Positions 28,301 through 34,910 are shown, counted from the stretch's first letter. The stretch is 64,000 nt of DNA from RGIG4097 sp045613765 (GCA_045613765.1 JAZLBO010000005.1:6109-70108); one strand, 5' to 3'. Numbers and translations: made by a program. The notes: generated from the sequence alone by a model not told the origin.

Positions 28301-29812
28301 AACTTTGTATTCAAGTATGACTTCTCAGAAGAATACAAGGCAAAATACGGCGTTGATGCAGGCGATCTTGATGCAGACAAATTCCAAGTCCAATTCTCAG
28401 GAAGAGCCAGCAAAGTCATTACAGGCGCAGGCACCTACGAGTTTGCAATCTACTATCTTGAAAAGGGCAACTCAGACACATCAAAGTATGATGCAGACAA
28501 GTCATATACAGTCATTGAACTCGGCACAAACGAAGCACCTTCAACAAAGATCAACAAAAACTATCGTTTGACAGGCAACGTTGGCGTATTCAATGTTTCA
28601 ACACCTACAATCAGTGGCGAAGGCTTGACAATGGAATACCTTGACGGAAAGGGCATTGTTTCTGCAAAAGCACAACTTGTTGTGACAGAAATCACAGAAT
28701 ATGTTGAAGATGATGCACTCTATGCATATTGGCTTGCAGTTGACAGTTATACTCCTTATATCAAAGAAAAGGATAAGATTGCCAAACTTGACGTCATTAT
28801 GCAAATCCGTCTTATGAACAACGGCGTTGCAACTCAACCCGGTGGACAAGTCAAGATGACAGTGGAATTCATCCTTGAACACCCCATTGAAGAATACGTA
28901 TTCTACGCAGTTGGCAAGGACGGTGCATTGCACTTGATTGAAGATGTGGTTGTCAACTCCGATGGCACAATCCAATATACAACAGACTATATTGATTCAG
29001 TTGTTGCCTTCCGTATGATTAGAGATGAATCTCAATACTTTGCAGGTCTTCCCATCTGGGTATGGATCGCAATTGGCGGCGGTGTTGTCCTTGTCATCCT
29101 TATCGTAAGCATTTCTTGTGGTGTTGCTGCATCCAAGAAGAAGAAAAAGAAAGGCGAAGATCCTGACGGAGATAAGCCCAATAAGCCCAATAAGAAGGAA
29201 GAAAAGGCAGCAAAGAAAGCCGAAGAACAAAAGAAAGCCGAAGATGCCAAGAAGGCAGAAGCAGAGCGTAAAGCCCAAGCAGAGCAAAAGGCAAAAGCCG
29301 ACAAGCAAGCAGAGGCAGATCGCAAAGCAAAGGAAAAGGCAGACGCCAAGAAGGCAGAAGCAAAACCCGTTTCTGCAAACAAGGCAGCACCCATGCCTAC
29401 AATGAAACCCAAGGCAACGGCAGCCCCCGGCACACCTGTCCAAACCAAACCTGCAACAGCACCTGCACAACCTACAGCAGCTCCAAAGGTAACTGCACCC
29501 AGTGCAACACCCACAACAGCAAAGCCTGCAGCAGCACCTGCTCCTAAGACGGCGCCTCCCGTTGTTGGCACAAAACCTGTTGCACCTGCTCCTGCACCTG
29601 CTCCTGCAAAGCCCACAGCACCTGCACCTGCACCTGCTCCCGCAAAGCCTGTTGCACCTGCAAAGCCAAGTGCACCTCCCGTGGTCGGCACAAAACCTGC
29701 ACCCAGTGCTCCTGCAAAGCCTGCAACACCCCCTGTGGTCGGCACAAAGCCTGCAACACCTCCAGTGGTTGGAAACAAACCCAATACACCCCCTGTTGTT
29801 GGCAAAAAATAA
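19313..29812 (+). CDS. Giant MBG/YDG-repeat surface protein with membrane anchor and long cytoplasmic tail
   Basis: 3499 residues. A Sec signal peptide (1-41, AFA cut) is followed by about 1100 residues of beta-rich sequence without a family I can name. From about 1120 to 2900 come roughly a dozen MBG/YDG-type repeats, recognisable by motifs KVYGD, KIYGD, KVYDGT, KIYDGT, RIYNG (near 1155, 1270, 1470, 1565, 1790, 1890, 1985, 2140, 2235, 2425, 2525). Such repeats are found in bacterial adhesins and build long stalks. A membrane helix (about 3246-3274, LPIWVWIAIGGGVVL...) is followed at 3275 by KKKKKK, so the last 225 residues should be cytoplasmic: a Lys/Glu/Ala-rich coiled coil, then a Pro/Ala region with five PPVVG(T/N/K)K copies. 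There is no LPXTG motif. A 23-nt identity (23308-23330, 27346-27368) hints at internal duplication. Adhesion is inferred. Confidence 0.85.
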   Translation: MKAKQNAIKIARTVLVALTFILAFAIIIATPIESSTEVAFADIDSQIGTAVGIYGNSGELTADKYGTGFPGSGSNVTVWSHNETFSNVKFSSSNVSACSANTTKPIVIETRTGEFKFAKNGNDNDPPLVGDGYQVYAVVNYQLSPFLKTMISNTNATVQFTGFSAVFERASGSESSYRVFASSAPVAAASCGVDDDVTKTGFTKSGSKNWTITNTSAITLASSHNVIAMAFEIGGGTDGDYPTGYIHDIKLSFKITITQADYSGTVINDGEAPILQSVDSKSPFRTDNTINSGWNYYPNDITTSIDEQVAGIYNNNLDKVDANNNVYLHSFVNAKTDGKTTSGVTYYKELNETFVDQYSYGSSTVKTADGNGQKWYASGIKSVKVGDSYLGHNTDNGLWAFDQEGKSTALKEIKVEGVTVGWGRVYAYHRSKIQVQLYFAKNVDLSITVTDYGGMQVTKTISVKGIDLDDPSAMETIVADSKDFFLAASDYVDVASYDNIKWTHTSSVNFEFNEDNTEQMAGHTPYMWFYSVMKADNPADLFESLWDRDLLMNKLPFAINTLAFTYDFTTGLANGEIGNQNGDIVATGSGYYLFSFYKMDMSGRFDETTGVISYYVKVDYEAAYHTLDKSSNGVSLDNPDWAAGDALVITLTQDKPNISGNTLTFITLDEGDMEVTQNIFVKDGMLYTLDENGAIVYAVDGRVVIHSGGRTVYVEYTLNAENKAVWTITFASEILKQEQGKDIFVNYNYVSTFEIATGVDLENENLITYIDNGETVVTNGVEHGKWQYKQGGKYIAGVHIRADRNAPIAPNFMNSDALEEEYIFEMSEFVIPSVAERTWYTSGWTFPGQFDFSDDLAADFGGDIKVYYAMKNVVTEADFENIERFARDYEGGYDNITSYGFDLAESYKANELDDLNALNLALDSKLGAGMRVIFFWTADQAGNRSALNKYYILADATTYYVTGRIDNGIFDGQTDVTMVSGGSKTAVKRGQSAVIEYAISDDSAYVPYKFMMNNGGEELATLWVTDNPTSKDVSYDQAPVSVSGTTLTLVMDDENLGQLQTQSGQALDVYFVFREYVEISVLNNSVYYEGAPTTVPYTISNENAKPYVEYNFEGFETNVRPTNVGEYSFTMHIDSDSYITDAPVAMEYFINKRSLSIVINSTTGRYGDGQSFGYTVNGLVGADLEAWDPATYTFTAESGLALPSVAEWIMMDGVSVDGNDFSDYNVGSYRLSFNLEVSNGYLSDNYALPTLTEARHIISQREIVVSAVNGTKVYGDNDGNINFTVDLTSLPQGIDSTNITDIIKNAQVVSADGNIITLTGDALISRNAGEDVGEYSYKATSSSFDTDTNYKVVVDVQGKVFTITKRTVVVTPNSGQEFAYNEENNYNVGYALDDYRFADALVAVWNFTQSGDVTEENGFEQITLIVGGVLSSNNTNVEFVLTDGVVITVKKAVDGNVTIVITKDGASYKVYDGNNTLDKVVITGADGQGFAYAVTGGELPQNFRIEFTPAIDGVNVGNYMAMIDEVKVYDGDTDVSSEYTVFVESYTVSITPATISVRPTFASTEKIYGDMDTAYGFGYEINANGFDNIDFASVVSGSFVRAIYHGAEVVGYGERYDGVSNADGTYEKNGVQYRYGVAVGNVFTSSNANFTVVVEDLEGYVLVINPKTIDFSTVDTSKLYANDKVFNNSPVAVFGEGEKELMFDIASQLVRLEDNVYVDFTALFTDYTEGDNKTVIFSDFVLVGEDSANYVLVGIEVEFEVTSTREGNPIKITSKALVIEKRYFNITKVYDGTSIISEEHIVIDSECMLSGVEFYIANPISFNGANVTNNFATDLVLIFVGIDESTFIIDEGSREYISIESEGLKLSLSLVPGTITAKEIALGDFANINAVDRIYNGKDTVDMTFDINNNVFGEGDNLADLGIKLVATASDANVGTKAVTINDIVIGSANYKVNFTAQELSNLANARVEIARAQVELNVQYNQDKEYNGRLNALLTKVDGAYPADIVKGDGYAFRLISNVDMDGNAWANEIGTITWDFDAVNFYYTIDGQVNGSVAFVDGEVVDHNVKVSGLALSSTNPQALNNYEIVAYAWNDTLGQYEVMNIALAEGTLADFECLAVAPMARKVITANNSITVLPKIYDGTKTAYATANITTELGVAAEDTEFVDFAFDAHFDTKDVGKQKVSLRIIGFVNKDNAPEDVASNYLINSSSEWIAEQSILPAPVLVTANVGEKVYDGTNALDVAKIKYTLTGVYPSETDLYGVDVLAGHYDDANVFDADGNICDVKGAKLYGIALRNLSTSRVNYYPVFASAEKIDGLTEIAELGALPAVDENGQPVYYYQLNTENVYELTQAEFVEVADSVDMTYFIDTYTRAGKVYYLFSEGANIQGKTTKALAVDTDAVGKINQREVTMIIEVLGKDAFNKVYDGTNIFGGIVGVDYNIGMTSGFIGTDGESVSLDQNKFTVAYTTSKAGVAEVRFVFEDGALASADGTNIYLNYTASGATYVIKGSIKKAEMNAVLNAINGTYGDDVSKYQVVINYSINVGGEEYAVIIDGTKGYMAVSDYAEAYNALWLSLTLEEQNARRYNLVDGVFTKDENGEYVVLPDTFVEPSMVTNATKQAITGTYKATLAGGNATNYNFNFRYSKFVDGNSTYDATLAESELVIGKKTLKVSAVRGDGEYSYKANYLEGLPTIVLSYYGFVGNDGTNKITVSDGAVAFKFFNGTDYVDMPENPVPTSELEEGQYYVAVVDTTKLSASNYDFEVVGEAKLEIVMPAITGVTIKDTTVAHNGSNQESNIAISGNLTDIAIEYEYYVGSVAEENRVDEIKNVGTYIVVAKLTKTVGAYTTTTTLTSTMTVEKSNMSVGLTTAKYDYQDRDFIKDIKNAIYNSLRGVANADRDAVLRSLTINFYEVEEENQYIVKKVEDVGEYMVEVIFTAPTTVESEEDIILQNYNDYSYTFNFKVIPAPIVITILASENSMIAEFDEEGKIILPETLNFVFKYDFSEEYKAKYGVDAGDLDADKFQVQFSGRASKVITGAGTYEFAIYYLEKGNSDTSKYDADKSYTVIELGTNEAPSTKINKNYRLTGNVGVFNVSTPTISGEGLTMEYLDGKGIVSAKAQLVVTEITEYVEDDALYAYWLAVDSYTPYIKEKDKIAKLDVIMQIRLMNNGVATQPGGQVKMTVEFILEHPIEEYVFYAVGKDGALHLIEDVVVNSDGTIQYTTDYIDSVVAFRMIRDESQYFAGLPIWVWIAIGGGVVLVILIVSISCGVAASKKKKKKGEDPDGDKPNKPNKKEEKAAKKAEEQKKAEDAKKAEAERKAQAEQKAKADKQAEADRKAKEKADAKKAEAKPVSANKAAPMPTMKPKATAAPGTPVQTKPATAPAQPTAAPKVTAPSATPTTAKPAAAPAPKTAPPVVGTKPVAPAPAPAPAKPTAPAPAPAPAKPVAPAKPSAPPVVGTKPAPSAPAKPATPPVVGTKPATPPVVGNKPNTPPVVGKK

Positions 29813-29825
29813 TCAATCTAACAAA

Positions 29826-29855
29826 AAGAGCGAGAGCAATCTCGCTCTTTTCTTT
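29826..29855 (+). terminator. Terminator of the giant surface-protein gene
   Basis: AAGAGCGAGA (29826-29835) and TCTCGCTCTT (29840-29849) with loop GCAA, then TTCTTTTTC. Confidence 0.93.
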
Positions 29856-29876
29856 TTCAAAGAAAATGAAAAAAAG

Positions 29877-29905
29877 TTGAAAGGTTGATGATAATATAGT
29901 ATAAT
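29877..29905 (+). promoter_or_regulatory. Promoter of rpiB
   Basis: TTGAAA (29877-29882), 17-bp spacer, TATAAT (29900-29905), about 30 nt before the rpiB start, with AGGTAGGA as ribosome-binding site. Confidence 0.8.
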
Positions 29906-29935
29906 GAGATATATCAAATTAGGTAGGATAGAAAA

Positions 29936-30388
29936 ATGACAAAAGTTGCAATTGGTTGTGACCACGGCGGAATAGTTTTGAAAGATGCAGTTGTAAGTGT
30001 CTTAACGGATTTAGGGGCAGAAATAGTGGACTTCGGCACAATGACCGACCAATCTGTTGATTACCCCGAATTCGGTCTTAAAGTGGCCGAGGCAGTGGCA
30101 GAAGGCAAATGTGATTGTGGTGTGGTTATGTGTGGCACAGGCATTGGCATTTCAATCTCTGCAAACAAAGTGCCCGGTGTCCGTTGCGCCCTTGTCACCA
30201 ATGAGTTTATGGCAACTGCAACAAAGAATCACAACAATTCCAACGTTCTTGCACTTGGTGGCAGAGTCACCACCCCCGAAGATGCAAAAGCCATTGTAAA
30301 AGCATGGTACACGGCAGAATATGAAGGTGGACGTCATCAACGTCGCATTGATATGATTACGGCTATTGAAGAGAAATACTCCAAATAA
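29936..30388 (+). CDS. rpiB: Ribose-5-phosphate isomerase B (RpiB/LacAB family)
   Basis: 150 residues. KVAIGCDHGGIVLKD at the N-terminus, CGVVMCGTGIGISISANKVPGVRCALV (catalytic Cys and anion hole) around residues 64-90, and the C-terminal HQRRIDMI segment are diagnostic. The enzyme interconverts ribose 5-phosphate and ribulose 5-phosphate in the pentose phosphate pathway. It is a single-gene transcript with its own promoter. Element R4 begins at the last base of its stop codon, so the mature 3' end is likely set by that element. Confidence 0.93.
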   Translation: MTKVAIGCDHGGIVLKDAVVSVLTDLGAEIVDFGTMTDQSVDYPEFGLKVAEAVAEGKCDCGVVMCGTGIGISISANKVPGVRCALVTNEFMATATKNHNNSNVLALGGRVTTPEDAKAIVKAWYTAEYEGGRHQRRIDMITAIEEKYSK

Positions 30389-30512
30389 AAACGCACTATT
30401 TGGCGAATAATTTTGTCAACGACAAATCCCACGAGCAGTCACGTACGATAAGTACGCTCCTGTCCGTGGGATTTTTGTTTCCTCATTCTTCATCCAAATA
30501 TTGCGTTTTTAC
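30388..30512 (+). repeat. Nested-hairpin element R4 (cluster B), best-preserved copy
   Basis: Outer arms AAAACGCACTATTTGG (30388-30403) and CCAAATATTGCGTTTT (30494-30509) pair over 16 bp with a single C-T mismatch. Inner arms AAATCCCACG (30424-30433) and CGTGGGATTT (30465-30474) are perfect, followed by TTTTTG. Apex CGTAC-gataa-GTACG (30442-30456). The left arm overlaps the rpiB stop codon by one base. Confidence 0.88.
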
Positions 30513-30640
30513 AATACTAAAACATTGTAGAGTGGTCACACGTACGCCAAGTACGCTCCTATCCGTGGACTTTTTCTTTCCTTGCCATGCATCAAAATAT
30601 CGCAGTTTTATCCGTTTTTGCATAAAGTTTGGGGCAGAAA
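30513..30640 (+). repeat. Degenerate nested-hairpin element R5 (cluster B)
   Basis: Keeps the apex CGTAC-gccaa-GTACG (30541-30555), a following GTGGAC plus TTTTTC, and a right end CAAAATATCGCAGTTTT, but the inner and outer left arms no longer match. Confidence 0.6.
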
Positions 30641-30650
30641 TAAGTTTAGT

Positions 30651-30775
30651 CGTTGCTATTGAGCGTCTAATTTTGTCAGATGCAATCCACAGGATTCTCA
30701 CGTACACCAAGTACGCTGCGACCCCTGTGGATTTTTCTTTCGCATTATACATCTCAATATTGCGTTTTTTATGCT
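30651..30775 (+). repeat. Nested-hairpin element R6 (cluster B)
   Basis: Left end GCTATTGAGCGTC and right end CTCAATATTGCG are of the R1 type. Inner arms ATCCACAGG (30685-30693) and CCTGTGGAT (30724-30732) pair perfectly, followed by TTTTTC. Apex CGTAC-accaa-GTACG. The left spacer TAATTTTGTCA is shared with R1 and R4. Confidence 0.8.
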
Positions 30776-30890
30776 TTCTACGGCAAGTTCGTGGGGTACT
30801 TATACAAGCACTCACTTTGAGCAAGTGTAATCAACAAGCATCCGAAACGGATAATGATAGTGTAGCGCACTGGCTCATGTAACTCTGTAG

Positions 30891-31000
30891 GGGCGTTTCA
30901 CGAAGCGCCCGCATTAATAAAACCACAACCTGCCGTAGGAAGATTTCATCTTGCAAGGCAAGATTTCATCGCAATGCGATTTCATCCACCACAGGTGGAT
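30891..31000. repeat. GGGGCG hairpin and a string of small hairpins joined by ATTTCATC
   Basis: GGGCGTTTC (30891-30899)/GAAGCGCCC (30902-30910) form one hairpin. Three more follow in series, separated by ATTTC: ATCTTGC/GCAAGAT (30948-30964), ATCGCA/TGCGAT (30968-30980), ATCCACC/GGTGGAT (30984-31000). On the minus strand the joints read GATGAAAT. Both repeat types recur in many Clostridia genomes. Between 30776 and 30890 I see nothing else. Confidence 0.7.
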
Positions 31001-31010
31001 ATAATTGAAA

Positions 31011-31034
31011 AGCACCCATGCTTGGGTGCTTTTA
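31011..31034 (-). terminator. Terminator of queH (bidirectional)
   Basis: AGCACCCA (31011-31018) and TGGGTGCT (31023-31030), loop 4 nt. A/T runs on both sides allow termination in either direction. It touches the queH stop codon. Confidence 0.88.
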
Positions 31035-31607
31035 CTTGTGCCAGTTGCTGAATGAGCAACCACAGTAGTCTTGACGGTAGAGCCCCAATTCCTTGCTTTT
31101 GTTGATGGAACGGAGAAATCCGTCTTTCTTTTTGAAATCGCTTTCAAGATAGTTTACGCCATATTTGGTTGCAATCTTGTTGCCAATTTCGTTGATGAGT
31201 TTTGCATTTTTGTGTGGGCTTACTGTAAGAGTGGTGGCAAAGTAGTCAAAGTCGCCCATATTATCCATCATATACTTGGCAGTTTTTTCAAGACGCAACT
31301 CAAAGCAACCCGTGCATCTTGCGCCACCTTCCTTTTCTTTTTCAAGCCCTTTGATGTAGGTCAAATACTCATTTTCATCTTGCTCTGGTACAACAAGTTT
31401 TACCGACGGAAAACTCTCAATCAGTTGTTTAAGTGCATCAAGTCGCAAGTTAAACTCTTGTTTTGGTTGAATATTTGGATTGTAGAAGAAAGCAGTGACG
31501 TCAAAGTGTTCCGTCAAATATTCCACACTGCCTGCATAACATGGTGCGCAACAGACCTGCAAAAGAAGCCTTGGTTTTTCAGTTGTTTTGATGTCTTCAA
31601 TCTTCAT
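31032..31607 (-). CDS. queH: Epoxyqueuosine reductase QueH
   Basis: 191 residues. Conserved cysteines are QVCCAPC near residues 18-22, ARCTGC near 97-100 and DYCGC near 181-184, the set that binds the iron-sulfur cluster and adjacent metal in QueH. The segment FFYNPNIQPKQEFNLRLDALK and TLTVSPHKNA are typical. QueH reduces epoxyqueuosine to queuosine in tRNA, a non-homologous replacement of QueG. No other queuosine genes are in the window. The message looks leaderless: a promoter lies with its -10 box 6 nt from the ATG. Confidence 0.92.
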   Translation of the reverse strand: MKIEDIKTTEKPRLLLQVCCAPCYAGSVEYLTEHFDVTAFFYNPNIQPKQEFNLRLDALKQLIESFPSVKLVVPEQDENEYLTYIKGLEKEKEGGARCTGCFELRLEKTAKYMMDNMGDFDYFATTLTVSPHKNAKLINEIGNKIATKYGVNYLESDFKKKDGFLRSINKSKELGLYRQDYCGCSFSNWHK

Positions 31608-31613
31608 ATCTTC

Positions 31614-31642
31614 ATTATATCACGGCGAAGGATTTACTGCAA
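31614..31642 (-). promoter_or_regulatory. Promoter of queH predicting a leaderless mRNA
   Basis: On the minus strand TTGCAG (31642-31637), 17-bp spacer, TATAAT (31619-31614), then only GAAGAT before ATG 31607. The expected start point is the A of the ATG. Confidence 0.8.
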
Positions 31643-31678
31643 GTCATCTCGGTCAGGTTGGAAGGGCGCACATGCCCA

Positions 31679-31698
31679 TTTGAAACAAAAGTTTCAAA
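31679..31698. promoter_or_regulatory. Operator-like inverted repeat between queH and the ABC genes
   Basis: TTTGAAAC (31679-31686), AAAA, GTTTCAAA (31691-31698): a perfect 8-bp inverted repeat, 25 bp upstream of the -35 box of the ABC promoter and also upstream of the divergent queH promoter. Confidence 0.5.
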
Positions 31699-31723
31699 AT
31701 CTATGAAAATTTCAAAAAGGGTG

Positions 31724-31752
31724 TTGAGTGTCGGTGTTTTCTGTGTTATAAT
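31724..31752 (+). promoter_or_regulatory. Promoter of the ABC-FtsX-lipoprotein operon
   Basis: TTGAGT (31724-31729), 17-bp spacer, TATAAT (31747-31752). A leader of about 27 nt carries AAGGA ahead of ATG 31786. Confidence 0.75.
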
Positions 31753-31785
31753 GTACTTCGTACTTATAAAAAGGATTTTGATTTT

Positions 31786-32460
31786 ATGGAAAAACAAGCA
31801 GTAGTCAAAGCACACTCAATTTGCAAAACATTTTCTGCTCTCACGTCAACAGAAGTGCTCAAAGGCATTGATCTTGAAGTGATGGAAGGGGAATTTGTTG
31901 CCATCGTTGGCGAGTCCGGTTCGGGTAAGTCCACCCTTCTTTATATCCTTGCAGGCATAGACACTCCCACCACTGGCGAAGTGGAATTGGTCGGCAGAAA
32001 CTTGAAGGACATCAAAGATGATGATATGGCATCTCTGCGCCGTAGAGATGTTGCTTTCGTCTATCAATATGACAACCTTGTGCCCCATCTCACTGCTTAT
32101 GAAAACATAACTTTGCCCCTTCTTCTTGACGGCAAAAAGGAAAGCGAAATTAAAGAAAGAGTGATTGCTCTTTGTGATGAACTTGGCATTGGCGAGCGTC
32201 TTCAAAACTATCCAAACGAGTTGTCGGGTGGCGAGCAACAGCGTGTGGCAATAGCACGCGCACTTGCAATCGAGCCCAAAGTCATCTTCCTTGACGAACC
32301 CACCGGCTCACTTGACAGTGAACGTGGCAGACAAGTTATGGAAATCCTTAAAGATATCAACGAAAATCACGGAGTGGCACTTCTTATGGTCACCCACTCC
32401 CCTACACACGCAGAGTACGCAACGAGAAAAATTGAAATTGAGGACGGAAGAATCAAGTGA
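31786..32460 (+). CDS. ABC transporter ATP-binding protein (LolD/MacB type)
   Basis: 224 residues. Walker A GESGSGKST (about 42-50), Q-loop YQYDNLVPHLT, signature LSGGEQQR, Walker B VIFLDEPTGSLD and switch His in VTHSPTHA are intact. The sequence type (SALTSTEVLKGIDLEV at the start) is that of ATPases paired with FtsX-like permeases, which use ATP for extracytoplasmic work or extrusion of peptides and lipoproteins rather than import. Its stop overlaps the GTG start of the permease by 4 nt. The downstream lipoprotein may be a partner or cargo. Confidence 0.93.
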   Translation: MEKQAVVKAHSICKTFSALTSTEVLKGIDLEVMEGEFVAIVGESGSGKSTLLYILAGIDTPTTGEVELVGRNLKDIKDDDMASLRRRDVAFVYQYDNLVPHLTAYENITLPLLLDGKKESEIKERVIALCDELGIGERLQNYPNELSGGEQQRVAIARALAIEPKVIFLDEPTGSLDSERGRQVMEILKDINENHGVALLMVTHSPTHAEYATRKIEIEDGRIK

Positions 32461-34886
32461 CTTTCAAACTTGCACTGAAAAATATATCTTCTAAACCTTG
32501 GCGTGCAGTGGCAACCATATTTGTTGTGGCAGTGGCAGTGTCACTGATTTTTGCCATGCTTTCTTTCTCGGATGCAGTGTATGACTACCTTTTCCAAGTT
32601 GAAACTGCAGGGGCAGGAATAAGTGATATTACAATCAAAACCAATTCCACAAGCGACAGAATATTTGGCGCAGATGGCATAGAAAACATAGAGGGCGTTG
32701 ACACGGTTGTGCCCACTCTCAACTTGTTCGGCTTATACAAAGATGACTATTTGTCCTTGCGTGGCTTTAACAAGGGAGATTATCAAAAACTCTCGCAAAT
32801 GGAAGTTGTTGATGGGGATATTGATGCTCTTGATCAAAACACGGACAACGTCGTCATCGGTGAGAGTATGGCAAAAGCGTACGAACTTTCTGTTGGCTCA
32901 TCTCTTGAAATTGAAATGGGAGAAAGAAAGGTCACGTTTTATGTGGTTGCAATCGCAGAAGACAGTGGCCACTTCCTTGCATCAAGCCCTTATACCGTAA
33001 TCGGCAACGTCAAAGGCGTGTCAAGATTGATTTTTGGCGAGCAAGCCGTTTACAACGAAATTTATATTATGGTCAAAGACGACGTCAAGGTTGAAGACGT
33101 CATTGACAAGATTTTGGCAGTGGAAACCTACTCACAAATGACAGTGAGCGCAAGCCAAGACGTTGAATATATCCAAAATCACACCGACTCTATGTCTGCA
33201 CCTGTTGTAATCGCAGGGCTTGGGGTGTATGTGCTTGCAATGGCATTTGTGGTGCTTATTGCATTTACATCTCTGACGGAAAGGAAAAAGTTTGTTGCAA
33301 AACTCACAGTTGTTGGTGCAACCAAGACGCAAATCCTTTTCACTTTCCTTTGGGAAGTCCTTATTCTTGCATTTGGTGGCGCAGTCATAGGCTCTATCCT
33401 TGCAAGTGGTGTGTTTGCACTTCTTCTCAAGTTGACGTTGTCTTCAACAGTGGCGTTTAGTGTGTCAGTGTTGAAACTTTTCTTGTCTTCATCAATCGGT
33501 TTTATCACGGCAGTCCTTGCAGTCATGATTCCCATTGTAACTGCGTTGAAATCAACAGTCCGTGCCAACGAAAACGAAAAGAAATCAAAGTCGGTGGTGG
33601 CAGTGGCATTGCCCATTGCACTTGTTCTTGTGGCAATAGTTTCTGTCATTGTTGAGCATACTGCAAAGGGTGGCAAGGGCGCAATGTCAATGGTCAACCT
33701 TGTCCTTGTGCTTTTGGCAGTGGTGGTGGCAGTGCCTACGGTTTTGCGATTGGTGGCAATCTTGCTTTCAAAGGTGCAAAAGTCCGTGGTGCAGTTGTCT
33801 GCAAAGACGGTTGCAAGAGAGAGAAGACACACAAGGCTTCAAATCTTGACGGCAGGCATGACCGTTGCAATGCTTATGTTTATGGCTTGGTCGGTGACAA
33901 CAGATATTTTCACTGGCTATCTCAAAGAGTTTGAAGACAAGGTGTTTGTGACAAACATCACGTCATCAACCCTTGAAAACGGGGATATTGACGGCATACT
34001 TCAAATGGAAGGGGTCAAAAATGCAATCCCTATGGTTTGGAAACAAGGCAGTATTGTAGAAACAGGCAAGAGCCAAAACGTCAACGTCCTTGGCAGTGAA
34101 AACACCCTTGATATTGTTGACTTTGAATATATCACAGAAGAAAATACAATCCGTGAAAAACTCCTTGAAAATGGAAACGTGGTCATAGACAAGGCATATC
34201 AAGAATTGTACAAAATAAACGTGGGGGATAAAATCACTCTTGACATTGACGGCAAGAGCGCAACTCTCACAGTGTGTGGAATTGTCAGCCACAATCTTTT
34301 CAACGGCAACTATGCAGTGGTATCACTGGGCACTTTGAAGGATATGTATGGTATGGGCGCAGACACCATTTTGGTGGTGGCAGACGACGCATCCAAGACG
34401 GCAGATGCAATTCGCTCACAATATGCAGAACGAAACTATTATTCCATAGAAGCATTGACAATGTACAGGTGGGATGCAGAGTCCTTGGGCAGTGTGTTTG
34501 ACCTTGTTGGCACATTGGCATTTGTCATGGCAGTCCTTGTATATATGGTGCTTGTGGCAGGTGCAGTGGCAAGCCGTCCTTCTGGCGAAAAGACAAGGAC
34601 AGCATTTTTGTCTGCAGGTATGTCAAAGAATACTTTGCTCGGTGGCGAAGTCATAGAGTATGCACTGACAGGCTTTGTTGCCTTTGTGGTATCCTTTGGC
34701 GCAAGCGCATTGATGACTGCATCACTCATTGGCGCATTGAGAATATTCGGCTTGTACTTTGACTTTATGTACAGTGCAGGCACAGTGGCAATTGTTGGCG
34801 CAGTGCTCACCGTTGGATACGCCCTTATACCTTTGCTTGCAGGGTTCAAGAAGGGCTACTCATTGAAGAAGCAAAGCACATTTTAG
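32457..34886 (+). CDS. FtsX-like ABC permease, duplicated (ABC3 superfamily)
   Basis: 809 residues starting at GTG. The first helix (about 13-35) is followed by a large external domain (about 40-240), then helices near 245-270, 290-320 and 335-360, two central helices (about 385-435), a second first-helix equivalent (about 465-485), a second external domain and three final helices (about 685-790). This double FtsX/MacB architecture is common in Firmicutes exporters such as those for antimicrobial peptides or lipoprotein release. The nearby genes give no hint of two-component control. Substrate unknown; the neighbouring lipoprotein and deacetylase suggest envelope work. Confidence 0.9.
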   Translation: MTFKLALKNISSKPWRAVATIFVVAVAVSLIFAMLSFSDAVYDYLFQVETAGAGISDITIKTNSTSDRIFGADGIENIEGVDTVVPTLNLFGLYKDDYLSLRGFNKGDYQKLSQMEVVDGDIDALDQNTDNVVIGESMAKAYELSVGSSLEIEMGERKVTFYVVAIAEDSGHFLASSPYTVIGNVKGVSRLIFGEQAVYNEIYIMVKDDVKVEDVIDKILAVETYSQMTVSASQDVEYIQNHTDSMSAPVVIAGLGVYVLAMAFVVLIAFTSLTERKKFVAKLTVVGATKTQILFTFLWEVLILAFGGAVIGSILASGVFALLLKLTLSSTVAFSVSVLKLFLSSSIGFITAVLAVMIPIVTALKSTVRANENEKKSKSVVAVALPIALVLVAIVSVIVEHTAKGGKGAMSMVNLVLVLLAVVVAVPTVLRLVAILLSKVQKSVVQLSAKTVARERRHTRLQILTAGMTVAMLMFMAWSVTTDIFTGYLKEFEDKVFVTNITSSTLENGDIDGILQMEGVKNAIPMVWKQGSIVETGKSQNVNVLGSENTLDIVDFEYITEENTIREKLLENGNVVIDKAYQELYKINVGDKITLDIDGKSATLTVCGIVSHNLFNGNYAVVSLGTLKDMYGMGADTILVVADDASKTADAIRSQYAERNYYSIEALTMYRWDAESLGSVFDLVGTLAFVMAVLVYMVLVAGAVASRPSGEKTRTAFLSAGMSKNTLLGGEVIEYALTGFVAFVVSFGASALMTASLIGALRIFGLYFDFMYSAGTVAIVGAVLTVGYALIPLLAGFKKGYSLKKQSTF

Positions 34887-34910
34887 TCTGTGAATTTTGA
34901 TAGGTAAATT

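Noticed and set aside
29032..29805. 257-codon minus-strand frame rich in Gly, Ala and Thr
   Set aside because: It is the complement of the Pro/Ala/Lys tail of the giant protein, whose biased codons keep the opposite strand free of stops.
30400..30882. 160-codon plus-strand open frame after rpiB
   Set aside because: It runs through three hairpin elements and its low-complexity peptide repeats with them; no ribosome-binding site and no family.
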